IMG/VR virus record: IMGVR_UViG_3300005613_000166
Coordinates: 1-39,918 of that record
Length of the DNA stretch: 39,918 nt
Strand: one strand, 5' to 3'
Source of the DNA: a virus
A program made the position numbers and the translations under genes. Below, one piece after another: positions 6,961 through 14,033 of the stretch. Under the pieces are notes generated by a model that ran no database searches, was not told where the DNA came from, and saw nothing but the letters and a program-made list of their open reading frames with translations. Every line of letters starts with the position of its first letter. Within the stretch, counting starts at the first letter, position 1.

Positions 6961-7235
6961 TGTCAGCCGATGCAGGATTCCAACAACTAGCCTTGAGGGC
7001 AACCGAGATAAATCGCAACCCAGAGGCAAAAAAGGAGCGAGAGGCAAGGGTTGCATCTGCCAAGCTTTCTGGCTCTAGTGCTCCTAGTATTTTTGACCCG
7101 CTGCCTGGAGACCCTATATCATCGAAAAGAAGGCGTAAAGGGGTTTCTGGAAATCTCCTTGGCGGCACTCGGTCGCCAGGCAAAAGCGGTCGGGACCAAA
7201 ACATTGATAGAATAAAAACATTACTTGGATCGTAG
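6960..7235 (+). CDS. Hypothetical head-region protein, 91 aa
   Basis: It starts in a TAATG overlap with the terminase stop, indicating translational coupling. The product is polar, Ser/Arg/Lys/Gly-rich and probably flexible (KKEREARVASAKLSGSS). It ends RIKTLLGS, and the next small gene ends SRLLGS, so the two share a C-terminal style. No domain is recognised. Between terminase and portal it is likely a minor head-assembly factor, by position only. Confidence 0.65.
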   Translation: MSADAGFQQLALRATEINRNPEAKKEREARVASAKLSGSSAPSIFDPLPGDPISSKRRRKGVSGNLLGGTRSPGKSGRDQNIDRIKTLLGS

Positions 7236-7245
7236 AAGGTGCGAC

Positions 7246-7437
7246 ATGTCAGGATTATTCAAAACGCCCAAACCAGCCCCAATGCCAGTTGCTCCAAAAA
7301 CGGACAACAGTGCGGAAATTGCACAGGCCCGTGCGGCTGAGCGACGGCGTCTTGCGTCGGCAAGCGGAAGAAGCGACACACTCCTTGGAGGCAGCATTGG
7401 CAACCAATCCGGCCCTAGCAGACTGCTTGGATCATGA
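7246..7437 (+). CDS. Small protein upstream of portal
   Basis: ATG 7246 has AAGGTG four bases upstream and the frame gives 63 residues: a Pro-rich start (MSGLFKTPKPAPMPV), an Ala/Arg helix (AEIAQARAAERRRLA) and a Gly/Ser tail. Small genes of this composition are common just before the portal of T7-like and related podoviruses. Their function is usually unknown. The stop overlaps the portal start (ATGA). Confidence 0.7.
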   Translation: MSGLFKTPKPAPMPVAPKTDNSAEIAQARAAERRRLASASGRSDTLLGGSIGNQSGPSRLLGS

Positions 7438-9038
7438 GCGAAGAAGGCAAAAAATACATCCAGAAGTTTGAACGCTTAAAAGCGGATCGCCATGTGTGGG
7501 AACAGCACTGGCAGGATGTCGCCGAATTTGTCCTTCCAAACCGAGAGTTCACCACTCGATCGACGCCTGGCAGCGAAAAGCGTGAGCGAATCTTCAATAA
7601 CACGCCTGGCGAAGCCCTTGAGCGACTTGTCGGGGGAATCAACTCCCTTCTCACGAACCAGTCCCAAAAATGGTTTGACTTTGGTGTTCAGCAATTCAAT
7701 CCCGACGAAGAAGGCCGAAGGTGGCTCAGCCGAACAAGAGACGTTGTTCTTGATTTGATGTCTGATCCATCACTTAATCTTTACGCCACGCTGGACGAGT
7801 GCTATGAGTCTCTCGCAGGCTTCGGGACTGGTGTAGTTTATGCTGACACGACCAAGGGCTTGCGTTTCAGGGCAATTCCGCTGAAGTCTGTCTACATCGC
7901 TGAAGACGAAATGGGTATTGTCGATACGGTCTGCCGTGAGTTTGAATACACGCTTCGGCAGGCAGTTTCTTCATTTGGTCTTGAGGCATTGCCAGAAGAA
8001 CTCAGAAGCCGCGTTCAGGCATCAGACATGAGCGGCTCGGCCATGGAAGACAAGCACAGCTTTGTGCAGTGTGTTGGGCCACGAGAAGACTACGTCGCAG
8101 GAAGCGTGATTCCAACGTCGATGCCAATCTACTCTGTCACAGTTCACGTTGAAACAAACCACATTGTTCGTGAGTCCGGGTACAGCCGATTCCCGTACAT
8201 GGTCCCGCGATGGCGGCGAGGCTGCGGCGAAAAGTATGGCCGCTCGCCCGGCATGGTTCTTTTACAGGACATTCGCTACTGCAACGCGATGAGCAAAGCA
8301 GCCCTTTCGTCTGCAATGAAAGAGGCTGATCCTCCCGTTCAAATGCCCGATTCGGGATTCCTCAGGCCAGCCCGGCTTGGGCCTGGCGGGCTGAACGTCT
8401 ACAGAAGCTCTTCGCAGGGTCGAATTGAACCAATCAACCTGGGGGCAAGGTCGGATCGTGCTTACGCAATCATTCAAGACATTGAAATGCGTATTCAAAA
8501 GGGCTTCTACAACGATATGTTTCAGATGCCACAGATCGACAGGATGACCGCAACCGAGGTGATGCAGCGTCAACAGGACATGCGGCAGCTTTTCGCCCCA
8601 ACCCTGAACAGGCTTTATTCGGAGCTTCTCGATCCAATTATTTACGAGGCGTTTTCTTACGCCGTGGCCTTGGGGCTTGTGGAAGAGGCTCCGCCAAGCA
8701 TTGGCGGCAAGCGGATCAAGCTGCACTACACCAGCCCTCTTGCTCGTGCTCAGCGTGCCTCTGAAATGGGATCGTACCTTGAATGGATTAACGCCATTGG
8801 CGGGCTTGCCCAGGCTGATCCAACCATTCTCGACAACGCTCATCCTGACCGCATTGCAAGGCGGCTTGGCGTTGCGGTGTCTCTGCCAGAGGACATGACT
8901 CGAAACGACGAAGAGCTGGCAACGCTTCGCCAGGAGCGAATTGACCAGCAGGAGCAGCAGCAGCAATTGGTGGCGGCTCAATCGGTTGCTTCCGCAGCAA
9001 AGGATGGAGCACAGGCCATTAGTGCCTTGAGCGGATAA
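7434..9038 (+). CDS. Portal (head-tail connector) protein, T7 gp8 type
   Basis: At 534 residues it matches the usual length of T7-type connectors (about 535). The N-terminus has the family pattern (HWQDVAEFVLPNRE, LERLVGGINSLLTNQSQKWF). The middle has the conserved portal core, including SRFPYMVPRWRR and YGRSPGMVLLQDI, and the C-terminus is Gln-rich. It forms the twelve-subunit ring at the portal vertex through which DNA is packaged and ejected. The start overlaps the upstream stop by ATGA and the stop overlaps the next start by TAATG, so this head cluster is tightly coupled. Confidence 0.92.
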   Translation: MSEEGKKYIQKFERLKADRHVWEQHWQDVAEFVLPNREFTTRSTPGSEKRERIFNNTPGEALERLVGGINSLLTNQSQKWFDFGVQQFNPDEEGRRWLSRTRDVVLDLMSDPSLNLYATLDECYESLAGFGTGVVYADTTKGLRFRAIPLKSVYIAEDEMGIVDTVCREFEYTLRQAVSSFGLEALPEELRSRVQASDMSGSAMEDKHSFVQCVGPREDYVAGSVIPTSMPIYSVTVHVETNHIVRESGYSRFPYMVPRWRRGCGEKYGRSPGMVLLQDIRYCNAMSKAALSSAMKEADPPVQMPDSGFLRPARLGPGGLNVYRSSSQGRIEPINLGARSDRAYAIIQDIEMRIQKGFYNDMFQMPQIDRMTATEVMQRQQDMRQLFAPTLNRLYSELLDPIIYEAFSYAVALGLVEEAPPSIGGKRIKLHYTSPLARAQRASEMGSYLEWINAIGGLAQADPTILDNAHPDRIARRLGVAVSLPEDMTRNDEELATLRQERIDQQEQQQQLVAAQSVASAAKDGAQAISALSG

Positions 9039-9370
9039 TGGACGAAAATAGAGTAAATATTGCTATCCAAAAATGCCTGACCGGCACAAAGGATGGGGAA
9101 ATCGTTCTCCAGTGGCTTGCCCGATCGGTATCGGACAATTCCCCGATTATGATTCACTCCGACAAGGGGATAGACCCTTTGTTCGCGGCGTTCCGCGACG
9201 GTGGCATCTCGGCCTACCGCGACTTACTTGACCGAGCAGGATATCGGATAACTTACGAAAGGAAGCCCGATGAGCGAAACGACGACAGCGACGGCCCCGA
9301 CAGAGACAACCCAGACCGAGACATCAACCCAGACAGAGACATCTCAGGGGACGACGTCCTCCTGGCTTGA
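9038..9370 (+). CDS. Hypothetical protein, 110 aa, with Asp/Arg-rich repeat tail
   Basis: It starts in the TAATG overlap with portal. Residues 1-75 look globular (AFRDGGISAYRDLLDRAGYRI). The last 30 residues are an imperfect repeat of NPDRDI units. The tail is written by the same short DNA repeat that encodes the Thr/Gln/Glu-rich start of the scaffold gene in another frame (overlap 9270-9370). No family is recognised. Its place between portal and scaffold suggests a head-assembly helper. Confidence 0.65.
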   Translation: MDENRVNIAIQKCLTGTKDGEIVLQWLARSVSDNSPIMIHSDKGIDPLFAAFRDGGISAYRDLLDRAGYRITYERKPDERNDDSDGPDRDNPDRDINPDRDISGDDVLLA

Positions 9371-10124
9371 CTCGATCAAACTTGATAACCCCGAAACCCG
9401 GAAGTCCCTGGAAAAGTTTAAGGACCCAAGTGATCTGGCAAAAAGCTATCTGGAAGCGGAAAAAGGCCTTTCCCAACGCCTCAAAGTCCCTGAAAAAGAC
9501 GACGAAGAAGGCTGGGGCAAGGTCTTCGATCAGCTTGGACGCCCAAAGGAGCCGGGCGAGTATAGCTTTGATGAAATCGAGAACAAAGAGCTGTTGCAAG
9601 ACCCGGTAACGCAGTCTACTTTGGAACGATTCAAAGAAGCTGCTCACAAGTATGGGCTGAATCAGCGAATGGCGGCTGGCATTGCCAATGAAATCCTCGG
9701 CCATTCCGCTGAGCAAGCAGCCCAAATGCAGCAGGCCCAGCAGCAATCGGTGGAGGAGCTTAGGCGTGAGTTTGGGAACGCCTTTGACGAGCGAGTGACC
9801 TTGGCAAACGAAACCGCTCGCAAGATGGTTGAAAGGGCTGGTGGCGATTGGAATCGGTTCAGCGAAAAACTTGCAGCGACCGGCATGGGCAATGACCCGG
9901 ACCTGGTGCGAGCATTTGGAGCGATGGGCAAAATGATGCAGCAAGACAGGCTTTGGGGTTCTGGCGGCGAACCCAACAATATCGGCGGGCGTACTCCCGG
10001 AGAAATCAGGGCTGAAATTGACCGCCTTCAGGTGGAAAACATGGACGCCATCCTCAATCAAACGCCACAGGGCCAGCAGACTCAGGCCAAAATTGATAAG
10101 CTGCTCGAAGAGCTTGGGCGTTAA
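9270..10124 (+). CDS. Scaffolding (capsid assembly) protein, T7 gp9 type
   Basis: This 284-residue acidic, helical protein lies directly between portal and capsid, where T7-like phages keep their scaffold. It starts at ATG 9270 with AAAGGAAG four bases upstream. The N-terminus is a low-complexity TETTQTETSTQTETS stretch. WLDSIKLDNPETRKSLEKFKD and EYSFDEIENKE resemble the conserved part of phage capsid-assembly proteins. The middle is Gln/Ala-rich (EQAAQMQQAQQQ), and the C-terminal helix would touch the coat protein. A strong terminator follows. Confidence 0.85.
   Translation: MSETTTATAPTETTQTETSTQTETSQGTTSSWLDSIKLDNPETRKSLEKFKDPSDLAKSYLEAEKGLSQRLKVPEKDDEEGWGKVFDQLGRPKEPGEYSFDEIENKELLQDPVTQSTLERFKEAAHKYGLNQRMAAGIANEILGHSAEQAAQMQQAQQQSVEELRREFGNAFDERVTLANETARKMVERAGGDWNRFSEKLAATGMGNDPDLVRAFGAMGKMMQQDRLWGSGGEPNNIGGRTPGEIRAEIDRLQVENMDAILNQTPQGQQTQAKIDKLLEELGR
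9298..9352. repeat. Short imperfect tandem repeat read in two frames
   Basis: About three copies of a CAGACNGAGACA-based unit, spaced by AACC or TCAACC. In one frame they give PDRDN/PDRDI repeats (end of the 9038 gene), and in the other TQTETS repeats (start of the scaffold). Confidence 0.65.
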
Positions 10125-10150
10125 GCTTAAAAACCTGCTTTCACGAGACG

Positions 10151-10191
10151 CAACCCCAGCTTCAGCGTCATGGAGCTGGGGTTGTTTTTTT
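10151..10191 (+). terminator. Strong rho-independent terminator
   Basis: A perfect 11-bp stem (CAACCCCAGCT/AGCTGGGGTTG) with a 12-base loop is followed by seven T. It lies 27 bases after the scaffold stop and closes the terminase-portal-scaffold transcript. Confidence 0.93.
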
Positions 10192-10200
10192 GTAAAAATG

Positions 10201-10230
10201 TTGACACGGAGATTCTTGGCCGCTTATGCT
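10201..10230 (+). promoter_or_regulatory. Promoter for the capsid gene
   Basis: A perfect TTGACA at 10201-10206, an 18-base spacer and TATGCT at 10225-10230, ten bases after the terminator. The expected leader of about 130 bases contains a GCCAGG/CCTGGC hairpin near 10238-10260. The arrangement isolates capsid transcription from upstream genes. Confidence 0.7.
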
Positions 10231-10368
10231 TCAATCGCCAGGTAACCGCAAGGCCCTGGCTGACGCAACAAAAGTTGCCGTGTGGCCACGTTAATGCAAG
10301 AGCGTCCCGGTATCGGCAAACGTCTCGAAACAGTGTTTTAAACCATCCCCCTGTTTTGGAGACTATCC

Positions 10369-11304
10369 ATGCCTTCTACTGTACCAGTACATTTTGTCGA
10401 GCAATTTACCAGCTCGGTTCGACACCTTGCCCAGCGTAAGGGTTCGAAACTAGAGTCCACTATTATCACCAAGCCTCTCGTTGGCAACGAAGCTACTTTT
10501 GAGCAGCTTGGTTCTATCGAGGCCCAGGAAATTACAACCCGCCACGCGGACACTGTAATCCAGGAACGCGAACACATTCGCCGATGGGTCGGCAGCCGAG
10601 ACTTTTCGGTTGCAGAACTGTACGACTGGACGGATGAATACCGCCAGCTCGTCTCCCTTGGAAGCGAATACGTCAAGGGCCAGGCTTACGCCATTGGCCG
10701 CAAGAAAGACGACCTGATCGTTGCTGCATTCACCGCAGATGCAAAGTCTGACCGCACTGGCTCTACGACCGTTTCGTGGTCGCCAACGGCCTACAACGGC
10801 GGAAACTTTGGCACTGACCAACTCAAGATCGGTCACGACTACAACGAACTCGGCCAGCTTTCGAGCACCGGAACCGGCATGTCGCTTTTGAAGCTTCGTG
10901 CTGCTCGCCGAATCCTCGAAATGCGAGACGTTGACCGCGATCAGCCGTGGTATATCGCCATGACCCCCGCTCAAGAGCAAGACCTCCTGGCGGACCCCAA
11001 CCTGACGACCATTGAGCGAATGAATCTCCGAGCCTACCAGGCTGGCGAGCTTCCAAGCTTCTATGGCTTCAACTTTGTCAAGACTACGGCCCTCATCAAG
11101 ACTTCGACAATGCGTGCCTGCTGGGCGTACACGAAGAACTCGATGGCAATGGCAATTGGTAAGGAAATGCGTTCCGAAATGGATCGCCGTCCTGACAAAA
11201 ACCACTCGCTGCAAATCGCAACCTATTTTGCAGGCAACGCAACCCGGCTTGACGAGACTGAAATCGTCGAAATCGAGTGCGAAGAAGCACCCGCAACCTC
11301 GTAA
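10369..11304 (+). CDS. Major capsid protein
   Basis: This 311-residue protein follows the scaffold and has its own promoter, as expected for the most abundant structural protein. The start (VHFVEQFTSSVRHLAQRKGSKL) matches the pattern of a podoviral capsid family (HQFVQQF...V..L.Q...S.L). Further family-like stretches are RRWVGSRDFSVAELYDWTDEYR and the AYGRKKDDLIVAAF-like segment in the middle. It has a TGGAG ribosome binding site seven bases upstream. No separate decoration domain is fused. It should adopt the HK97 fold; this rests on family knowledge, not on a motif visible here. Confidence 0.88.
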   Translation: MPSTVPVHFVEQFTSSVRHLAQRKGSKLESTIITKPLVGNEATFEQLGSIEAQEITTRHADTVIQEREHIRRWVGSRDFSVAELYDWTDEYRQLVSLGSEYVKGQAYAIGRKKDDLIVAAFTADAKSDRTGSTTVSWSPTAYNGGNFGTDQLKIGHDYNELGQLSSTGTGMSLLKLRAARRILEMRDVDRDQPWYIAMTPAQEQDLLADPNLTTIERMNLRAYQAGELPSFYGFNFVKTTALIKTSTMRACWAYTKNSMAMAIGKEMRSEMDRRPDKNHSLQIATYFAGNATRLDETEIVEIECEEAPATS

Positions 11305-11339
11305 TTAAAACCCAGACATAACCACGAAAGGTAATAGTA

Positions 11340-11795
11340 ATGGCAAATTTCAACGGAACCAACATGGCAATTATCAAGAACCCGCCTTCGGACGGGGAAA
11401 AGATTGCCGCTTCTCAGATTGGACCAAAGGTTCGATGCTTTATCGAGCAAGTGAACCTTGAAACCAACGACATCAATGACGCTGACACGATTGTTGTCGG
11501 CCAGCTTCCAGCTAGCAGCCGGCTGCTGAAAATTGAGATCATTGCAAACGGCAGCTCTGATTTGTCCGCTGCTGACGCGACGATTGGCGATGGAACCGAT
11601 GCAGACCGCTTTGCGGCACTGACGGACCTTCCAGCGGCCGGTTTGACCGTCGTTTGCGATGTGCCTGCCGTCAGCTTTGCTGGCTCCGAGGTCACCGCAG
11701 TGACAGACATCGTTATGACGATTGACGCAGCGGACCTCCCCAACGCAACTGGCGATGGCTTTACTGTCATCACCTACTACGCGGACCTCAACTAA
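11340..11795 (+). CDS. Probable head decoration or minor virion protein, 151 aa
   Basis: It lies 35 bases after the capsid gene, has AAAGG eight bases upstream of its ATG, and is followed by a terminator, so it is co-transcribed with capsid. The product is rich in Ala, Thr, Asp and beta-branched residues. It contains a repeated alternating pattern (DTIVVGQLPASSRLLKIEI, GLTVVCDVPAVSF, TDIVMTIDAAD), suggesting a beta-sandwich. It lacks charged helices and membrane segments. Position and composition fit a capsid decoration protein, but the family is not recognised. Confidence 0.7.
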   Translation: MANFNGTNMAIIKNPPSDGEKIAASQIGPKVRCFIEQVNLETNDINDADTIVVGQLPASSRLLKIEIIANGSSDLSAADATIGDGTDADRFAALTDLPAAGLTVVCDVPAVSFAGSEVTAVTDIVMTIDAADLPNATGDGFTVITYYADLN

Positions 11796-11803
11796 ACCCC
11801 AAC

Positions 11804-11838
11804 GACCATTTTCCTGCAACCGGGAAGATGGTCTTTTT
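11804..11838 (+). terminator. Rho-independent terminator abutting the next start codon
   Basis: GACCAT/ATGGTC arms extended by T/A and C/G pairs (one T·G wobble) give a stem of about 11 bp, followed by five T at 11834-11838. The next gene's ATG is at 11839. The hairpin covers the only purine-rich stretch that could serve as that gene's ribosome binding site. Confidence 0.75.
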
Positions 11839-12267
11839 ATGAGCTACTTCAAGTCCTACAATCCGAAAGCCTGGGGCGACGGGGTTGGCCCGTTGAAGTT
11901 CATCCACCCAGAGCTGGCTGAGTTCACCGAGGACGCGGAAGTTCTTGGGGAGTTTTTCCCTAAGGGCTACAAAACAGACGGCGGAAGTATCCCGGCAAAG
12001 CTTTGCGGCTTTATGCGTAGATTCGGCAAAGGGCTACCCGCTTTCCTTGTTCACGACAAAGACTACGATCCGCCTGAGATTGACGGCGTAAAGCAGCGAT
12101 CAAAGACTCGCAGGCAAGCAGACCGCGACCTATACTTGAACCTTAGACGCTGCGGAGTAGGCCCGGCAAGAGCAAGAATCGCCTACAGGGCGGTAAGAGT
12201 CGGCGGAAAGTTTCCTTGGGATGCCGGAACAAAAGCCGGAACCCTCAACGTGAAAGAAACGCAATGA
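11839..12267 (+). CDS. DUF1353 family protein
   Basis: The 142-residue product carries the DUF1353 pattern. TDGGSIPAKLCGFMRRFG is followed by AFLVHDKDYDPP and a later acidic/basic segment RRQADRDLYLNLRRCGVGPARARIAYRAV. The invariant DGxSxP and HDxxY motifs are both present. The family is common in tailed phages between head and tail genes and its role is not settled; some annotate it as a minor structural or lysis-linked protein. A terminator sits immediately before its ATG and may lower its expression. Confidence 0.8.
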   Translation: MSYFKSYNPKAWGDGVGPLKFIHPELAEFTEDAEVLGEFFPKGYKTDGGSIPAKLCGFMRRFGKGLPAFLVHDKDYDPPEIDGVKQRSKTRRQADRDLYLNLRRCGVGPARARIAYRAVRVGGKFPWDAGTKAGTLNVKETQ

Positions 12268-12527
12268 CCATCATCAAACCAATCCTTGCGGCGGCACTGC
12301 TTTACTGCACTGGATGCTCTGTTAAACACGTGGAGGTCGTTAAGCCAGACGGCACAGTGGTGAAGGTAACAATCAACTCACTGCTCACCAGCGAGCGAGC
12401 CGAGGGCTTGTCCTATGGCCGGGTTGATGGCGAAGTAATGCTTGAGCTTGGGCCGATGGGTGCAGACCCGCAGGCCGAACAGCTTGGGGCCATCCTCGGA
12501 GCGGCGATTAAAGAGGCAACAAAGTGA
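12264..12527 (+). CDS. Probable lipoprotein, 87 aa; possible outer-membrane lysis protein
   Basis: The ATG overlaps the upstream TGA. The N-terminus is a short basic-hydrophobic signal (IIKPILAAALLYCTGC) ending in a lipobox-like CTGC, with Cys at -3 instead of the usual Leu. The mature part starts with SVKHVEVVKPDGTVVKV and ends helical. A small lipoprotein in an overlapping run of short genes fits an outer-membrane spanin, with the protein at 12718 as inner partner. That pairing is inference. It could also be a superinfection-exclusion lipoprotein. Confidence 0.6.
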   Translation: MTIIKPILAAALLYCTGCSVKHVEVVKPDGTVVKVTINSLLTSERAEGLSYGRVDGEVMLELGPMGADPQAEQLGAILGAAIKEATK

Positions 12528-12721
12528 CGCACCGACGGCGAGGAACTTACGACACCGATGGCGATTTGATGCGTGCCTACTGCCAGACGGTTGAAGAATT
12601 GCAGGACCATTGTGAAGAGACGGACCAAAACTTCAGGCAGGTCATGATTGACTTGATCGAAGCGAAGCTCAAGGACGAACGAAAGGGCAGGGATGCCCGG
12701 AAATCAAAGGATCACAAATGA
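12524..12721 (+). CDS. Small charged helical protein, 65 aa
   Basis: The GTG start overlaps the upstream stop (GTGA) and its own stop overlaps the next ATG (ATGA). The product is a Glu/Gln/Asp-rich helix (MRAYCQTVEELQDHCEE) with a basic C-terminus (KDERKGRDARKSKDHK). It has no membrane segment. The overlaps on both sides indicate a translationally coupled group with the lipoprotein and the membrane/coiled-coil gene. The family is not recognised. Confidence 0.6.
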   Translation: MTHRRRGTYDTDGDLMRAYCQTVEELQDHCEETDQNFRQVMIDLIEAKLKDERKGRDARKSKDHK

Positions 12722-12984
12722 CACCAGCCGATTGGATACAACTTGCTGCAACCGTTATTTCTATCGTCGTGGCCGTAGGCGGATCGGCGATTGGGCTGGG
12801 CAGGTACATTGTTCGGGCGTCTACAACCCACGCGATTGACGCGGTCAAGGTCGCCCAAGCACTGGACCGGTTAAACGAAACGGCCAAGGAAATGACAATT
12901 GCTCTTCAACACATGGATAGCAGGCTGAACGAGCACGACATCGACATTGCCCTCATTAAACAAAAACAGGCGGAAGCCGCTTAA
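12718..12984 (+). CDS. Membrane-anchored coiled-coil protein, possible holin or inner spanin
   Basis: One N-terminal hydrophobic segment (IQLAATVISIVVAVGGSAIGLG, about residues 7-28) is followed by a helical, coiled-coil-like tail (ALDRLNETAKEMTIALQHM, NEHDIDIALIKQKQ). This single-TM-plus-coil design is shared by inner-membrane spanins and by XhlA-like lysis proteins. It is coupled by ATGA overlap to the preceding gene. Family membership cannot be fixed from sequence alone. Confidence 0.6.
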   Translation: MTPADWIQLAATVISIVVAVGGSAIGLGRYIVRASTTHAIDAVKVAQALDRLNETAKEMTIALQHMDSRLNEHDIDIALIKQKQAEAA

Positions 12985-12990
12985 CGGACT

Positions 12991-13449
12991 ATGAAAACAC
13001 TCGCCACCGCAATCATTGCTGTAATACTCGGGATCGTATCCATTGCATACGGCCAGGACGCCACCTATGTTTCCGCCGTACCGATCGAGGTCGAATATAT
13101 TGACGGCGACGTGGTTATCAGCCAGATCGGCGAGCGGCTGCTTGCAGTCACTGACAAGGGCTTGCACGCGAAGATCGACACGCTGATAGAGCGAGTCGCA
13201 ACACTGGAAGCGACCCTGCTGAGCCAGGCTGATTTGCAGCCATCCGGGCCGGCGGTCAACATCAACACCGCGAGTTACGACGAGCTTCTAACCGTACCAG
13301 GCGTTGGCCCGGTGAAGGCTGGCTCAATCATCGCCGAACGTGGTCAGGGCGGTTTGTTTGTTGATTGGGAAGACTTGCGGCAGCGAGTATCTGGTGTTGG
13401 TCCAAGCACGATCGCGGACATGCAGGCGGGAGGGGCGGTCCTTGAGTGA
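12991..13449 (+). CDS. Exported helix-hairpin-helix protein, ComEA-like
   Basis: The 152-residue protein begins with a signal peptide (hydrophobic core at about residues 3-20, cleavage likely near AYGQDA). A coiled-coil segment follows (KIDTLIERVATLEATLL, about 68-84). The C-terminus is a helix-hairpin-helix domain with the ComEA hallmark VNINTASYDELLTVPGVGPVKA and a second turn RVSGVGPSTIADM. ComEA proteins bind double-stranded DNA in the periplasm during transformation. An exported phage copy could handle DNA at entry or exit, or act in the envelope during lysis. It is in the late operon, seven bases after the preceding stop. Confidence 0.8.
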   Translation: MKTLATAIIAVILGIVSIAYGQDATYVSAVPIEVEYIDGDVVISQIGERLLAVTDKGLHAKIDTLIERVATLEATLLSQADLQPSGPAVNINTASYDELLTVPGVGPVKAGSIIAERGQGGLFVDWEDLRQRVSGVGPSTIADMQAGGAVLE

Positions 13450-13888
13450 GCAGGCCTACCAGCTTTGCGTAAACGTTGCCGCCAGCCGAAAAGGGTGGCT
13501 CGGTAAGTTCAGCATTGATTTCCTGGACGCAGCTCACGATGCCTACCTTGCTTGCCTGAAACGCGGCGGTTTTGATCGGTCACTTGTTTTATCTCGTGCT
13601 CACTTCGCAACAGTAGACTCAGTTAAGAAGGCGGTGAAACAACCTGCACCTTACGACATGAGCCACCAGGAAGGTGAAGAGTGCTTCCAAGACCCAAAGG
13701 ACCACGACTTCGACTCAGGACTTGAGTTCGAAGAGGTCAGGGAGTGGGTTGACGGGCAGTACCCTGGCATGGTCGATGCTTACATCAAGTCCAACGGCGA
13801 TCAGAAAGCTGCCGGCAAACTGCTTGGACTAAGCCAGCCCGCAATGAGCCAGAGACTCAAGAAATTAAGAGAGGCTTACAATGCTTGA
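13442..13888 (+). CDS. Helix-turn-helix protein, possibly sigma-like
   Basis: The start is TTG 13442 with GGAGGGG six bases before it; it overlaps the upstream stop. Residues about 25-60 (DFLDAAHDAYLACLKR, LSRAHFATVDSVKKAV) recall region 2 of sigma-70-type factors. The C-terminus has a clear helix-turn-helix (AAGKLLGLSQPAMSQRLKKL). A middle acidic stretch links them. It may be a late-gene transcription factor or a small ECF-like sigma factor. The overall match is weak and only the C-terminal DNA-binding motif is convincing. Confidence 0.65.
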   Translation: MSEQAYQLCVNVAASRKGWLGKFSIDFLDAAHDAYLACLKRGGFDRSLVLSRAHFATVDSVKKAVKQPAPYDMSHQEGEECFQDPKDHDFDSGLEFEEVREWVDGQYPGMVDAYIKSNGDQKAAGKLLGLSQPAMSQRLKKLREAYNA

Positions 13889-14033
13889 CCTGGCCCGCAC
13901 CTACTACTGGCACAGCAACAGCAGCGGCCCAAACGGTTGGGGCGGTAGCGAGGGTGCAATGAGCCAGACGGCTGTAGGGAACGCAGCAAGCCCGTTTGGC
14001 GAGATACCTTATACATATAAGGAGATGGTTTAA
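13881..14033 (+). CDS. Small Gly/Ser-rich protein, 50 aa
   Basis: ATG 13881 overlaps the end of the HTH gene by eight bases, and its stop forms a TAATG overlap with the PhoD-like gene. It is Gly/Ser/Asn-rich with aromatic residues (TYYWHSNSSGPNGWGG), a composition seen in small virion proteins. The family is not recognised. Coupling on both sides supports real translation. Confidence 0.5.
   Translation: MLDLARTYYWHSNSSGPNGWGGSEGAMSQTAVGNAASPFGEIPYTYKEMV

Noticed and set aside
5842-7056. 404-codon minus-strand frame opposite terminase
   Set aside because: It mirrors the large terminase; composition and lack of a start signal show that it is a shadow. The same holds for the minus frames at 8262-8981, 10450-11214 and 26899-27852.
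11839-12267. DUF1353 protein considered as an endolysin
   Set aside because: It shows family motifs without any known cell-wall hydrolase active site, so no lytic function is claimed.
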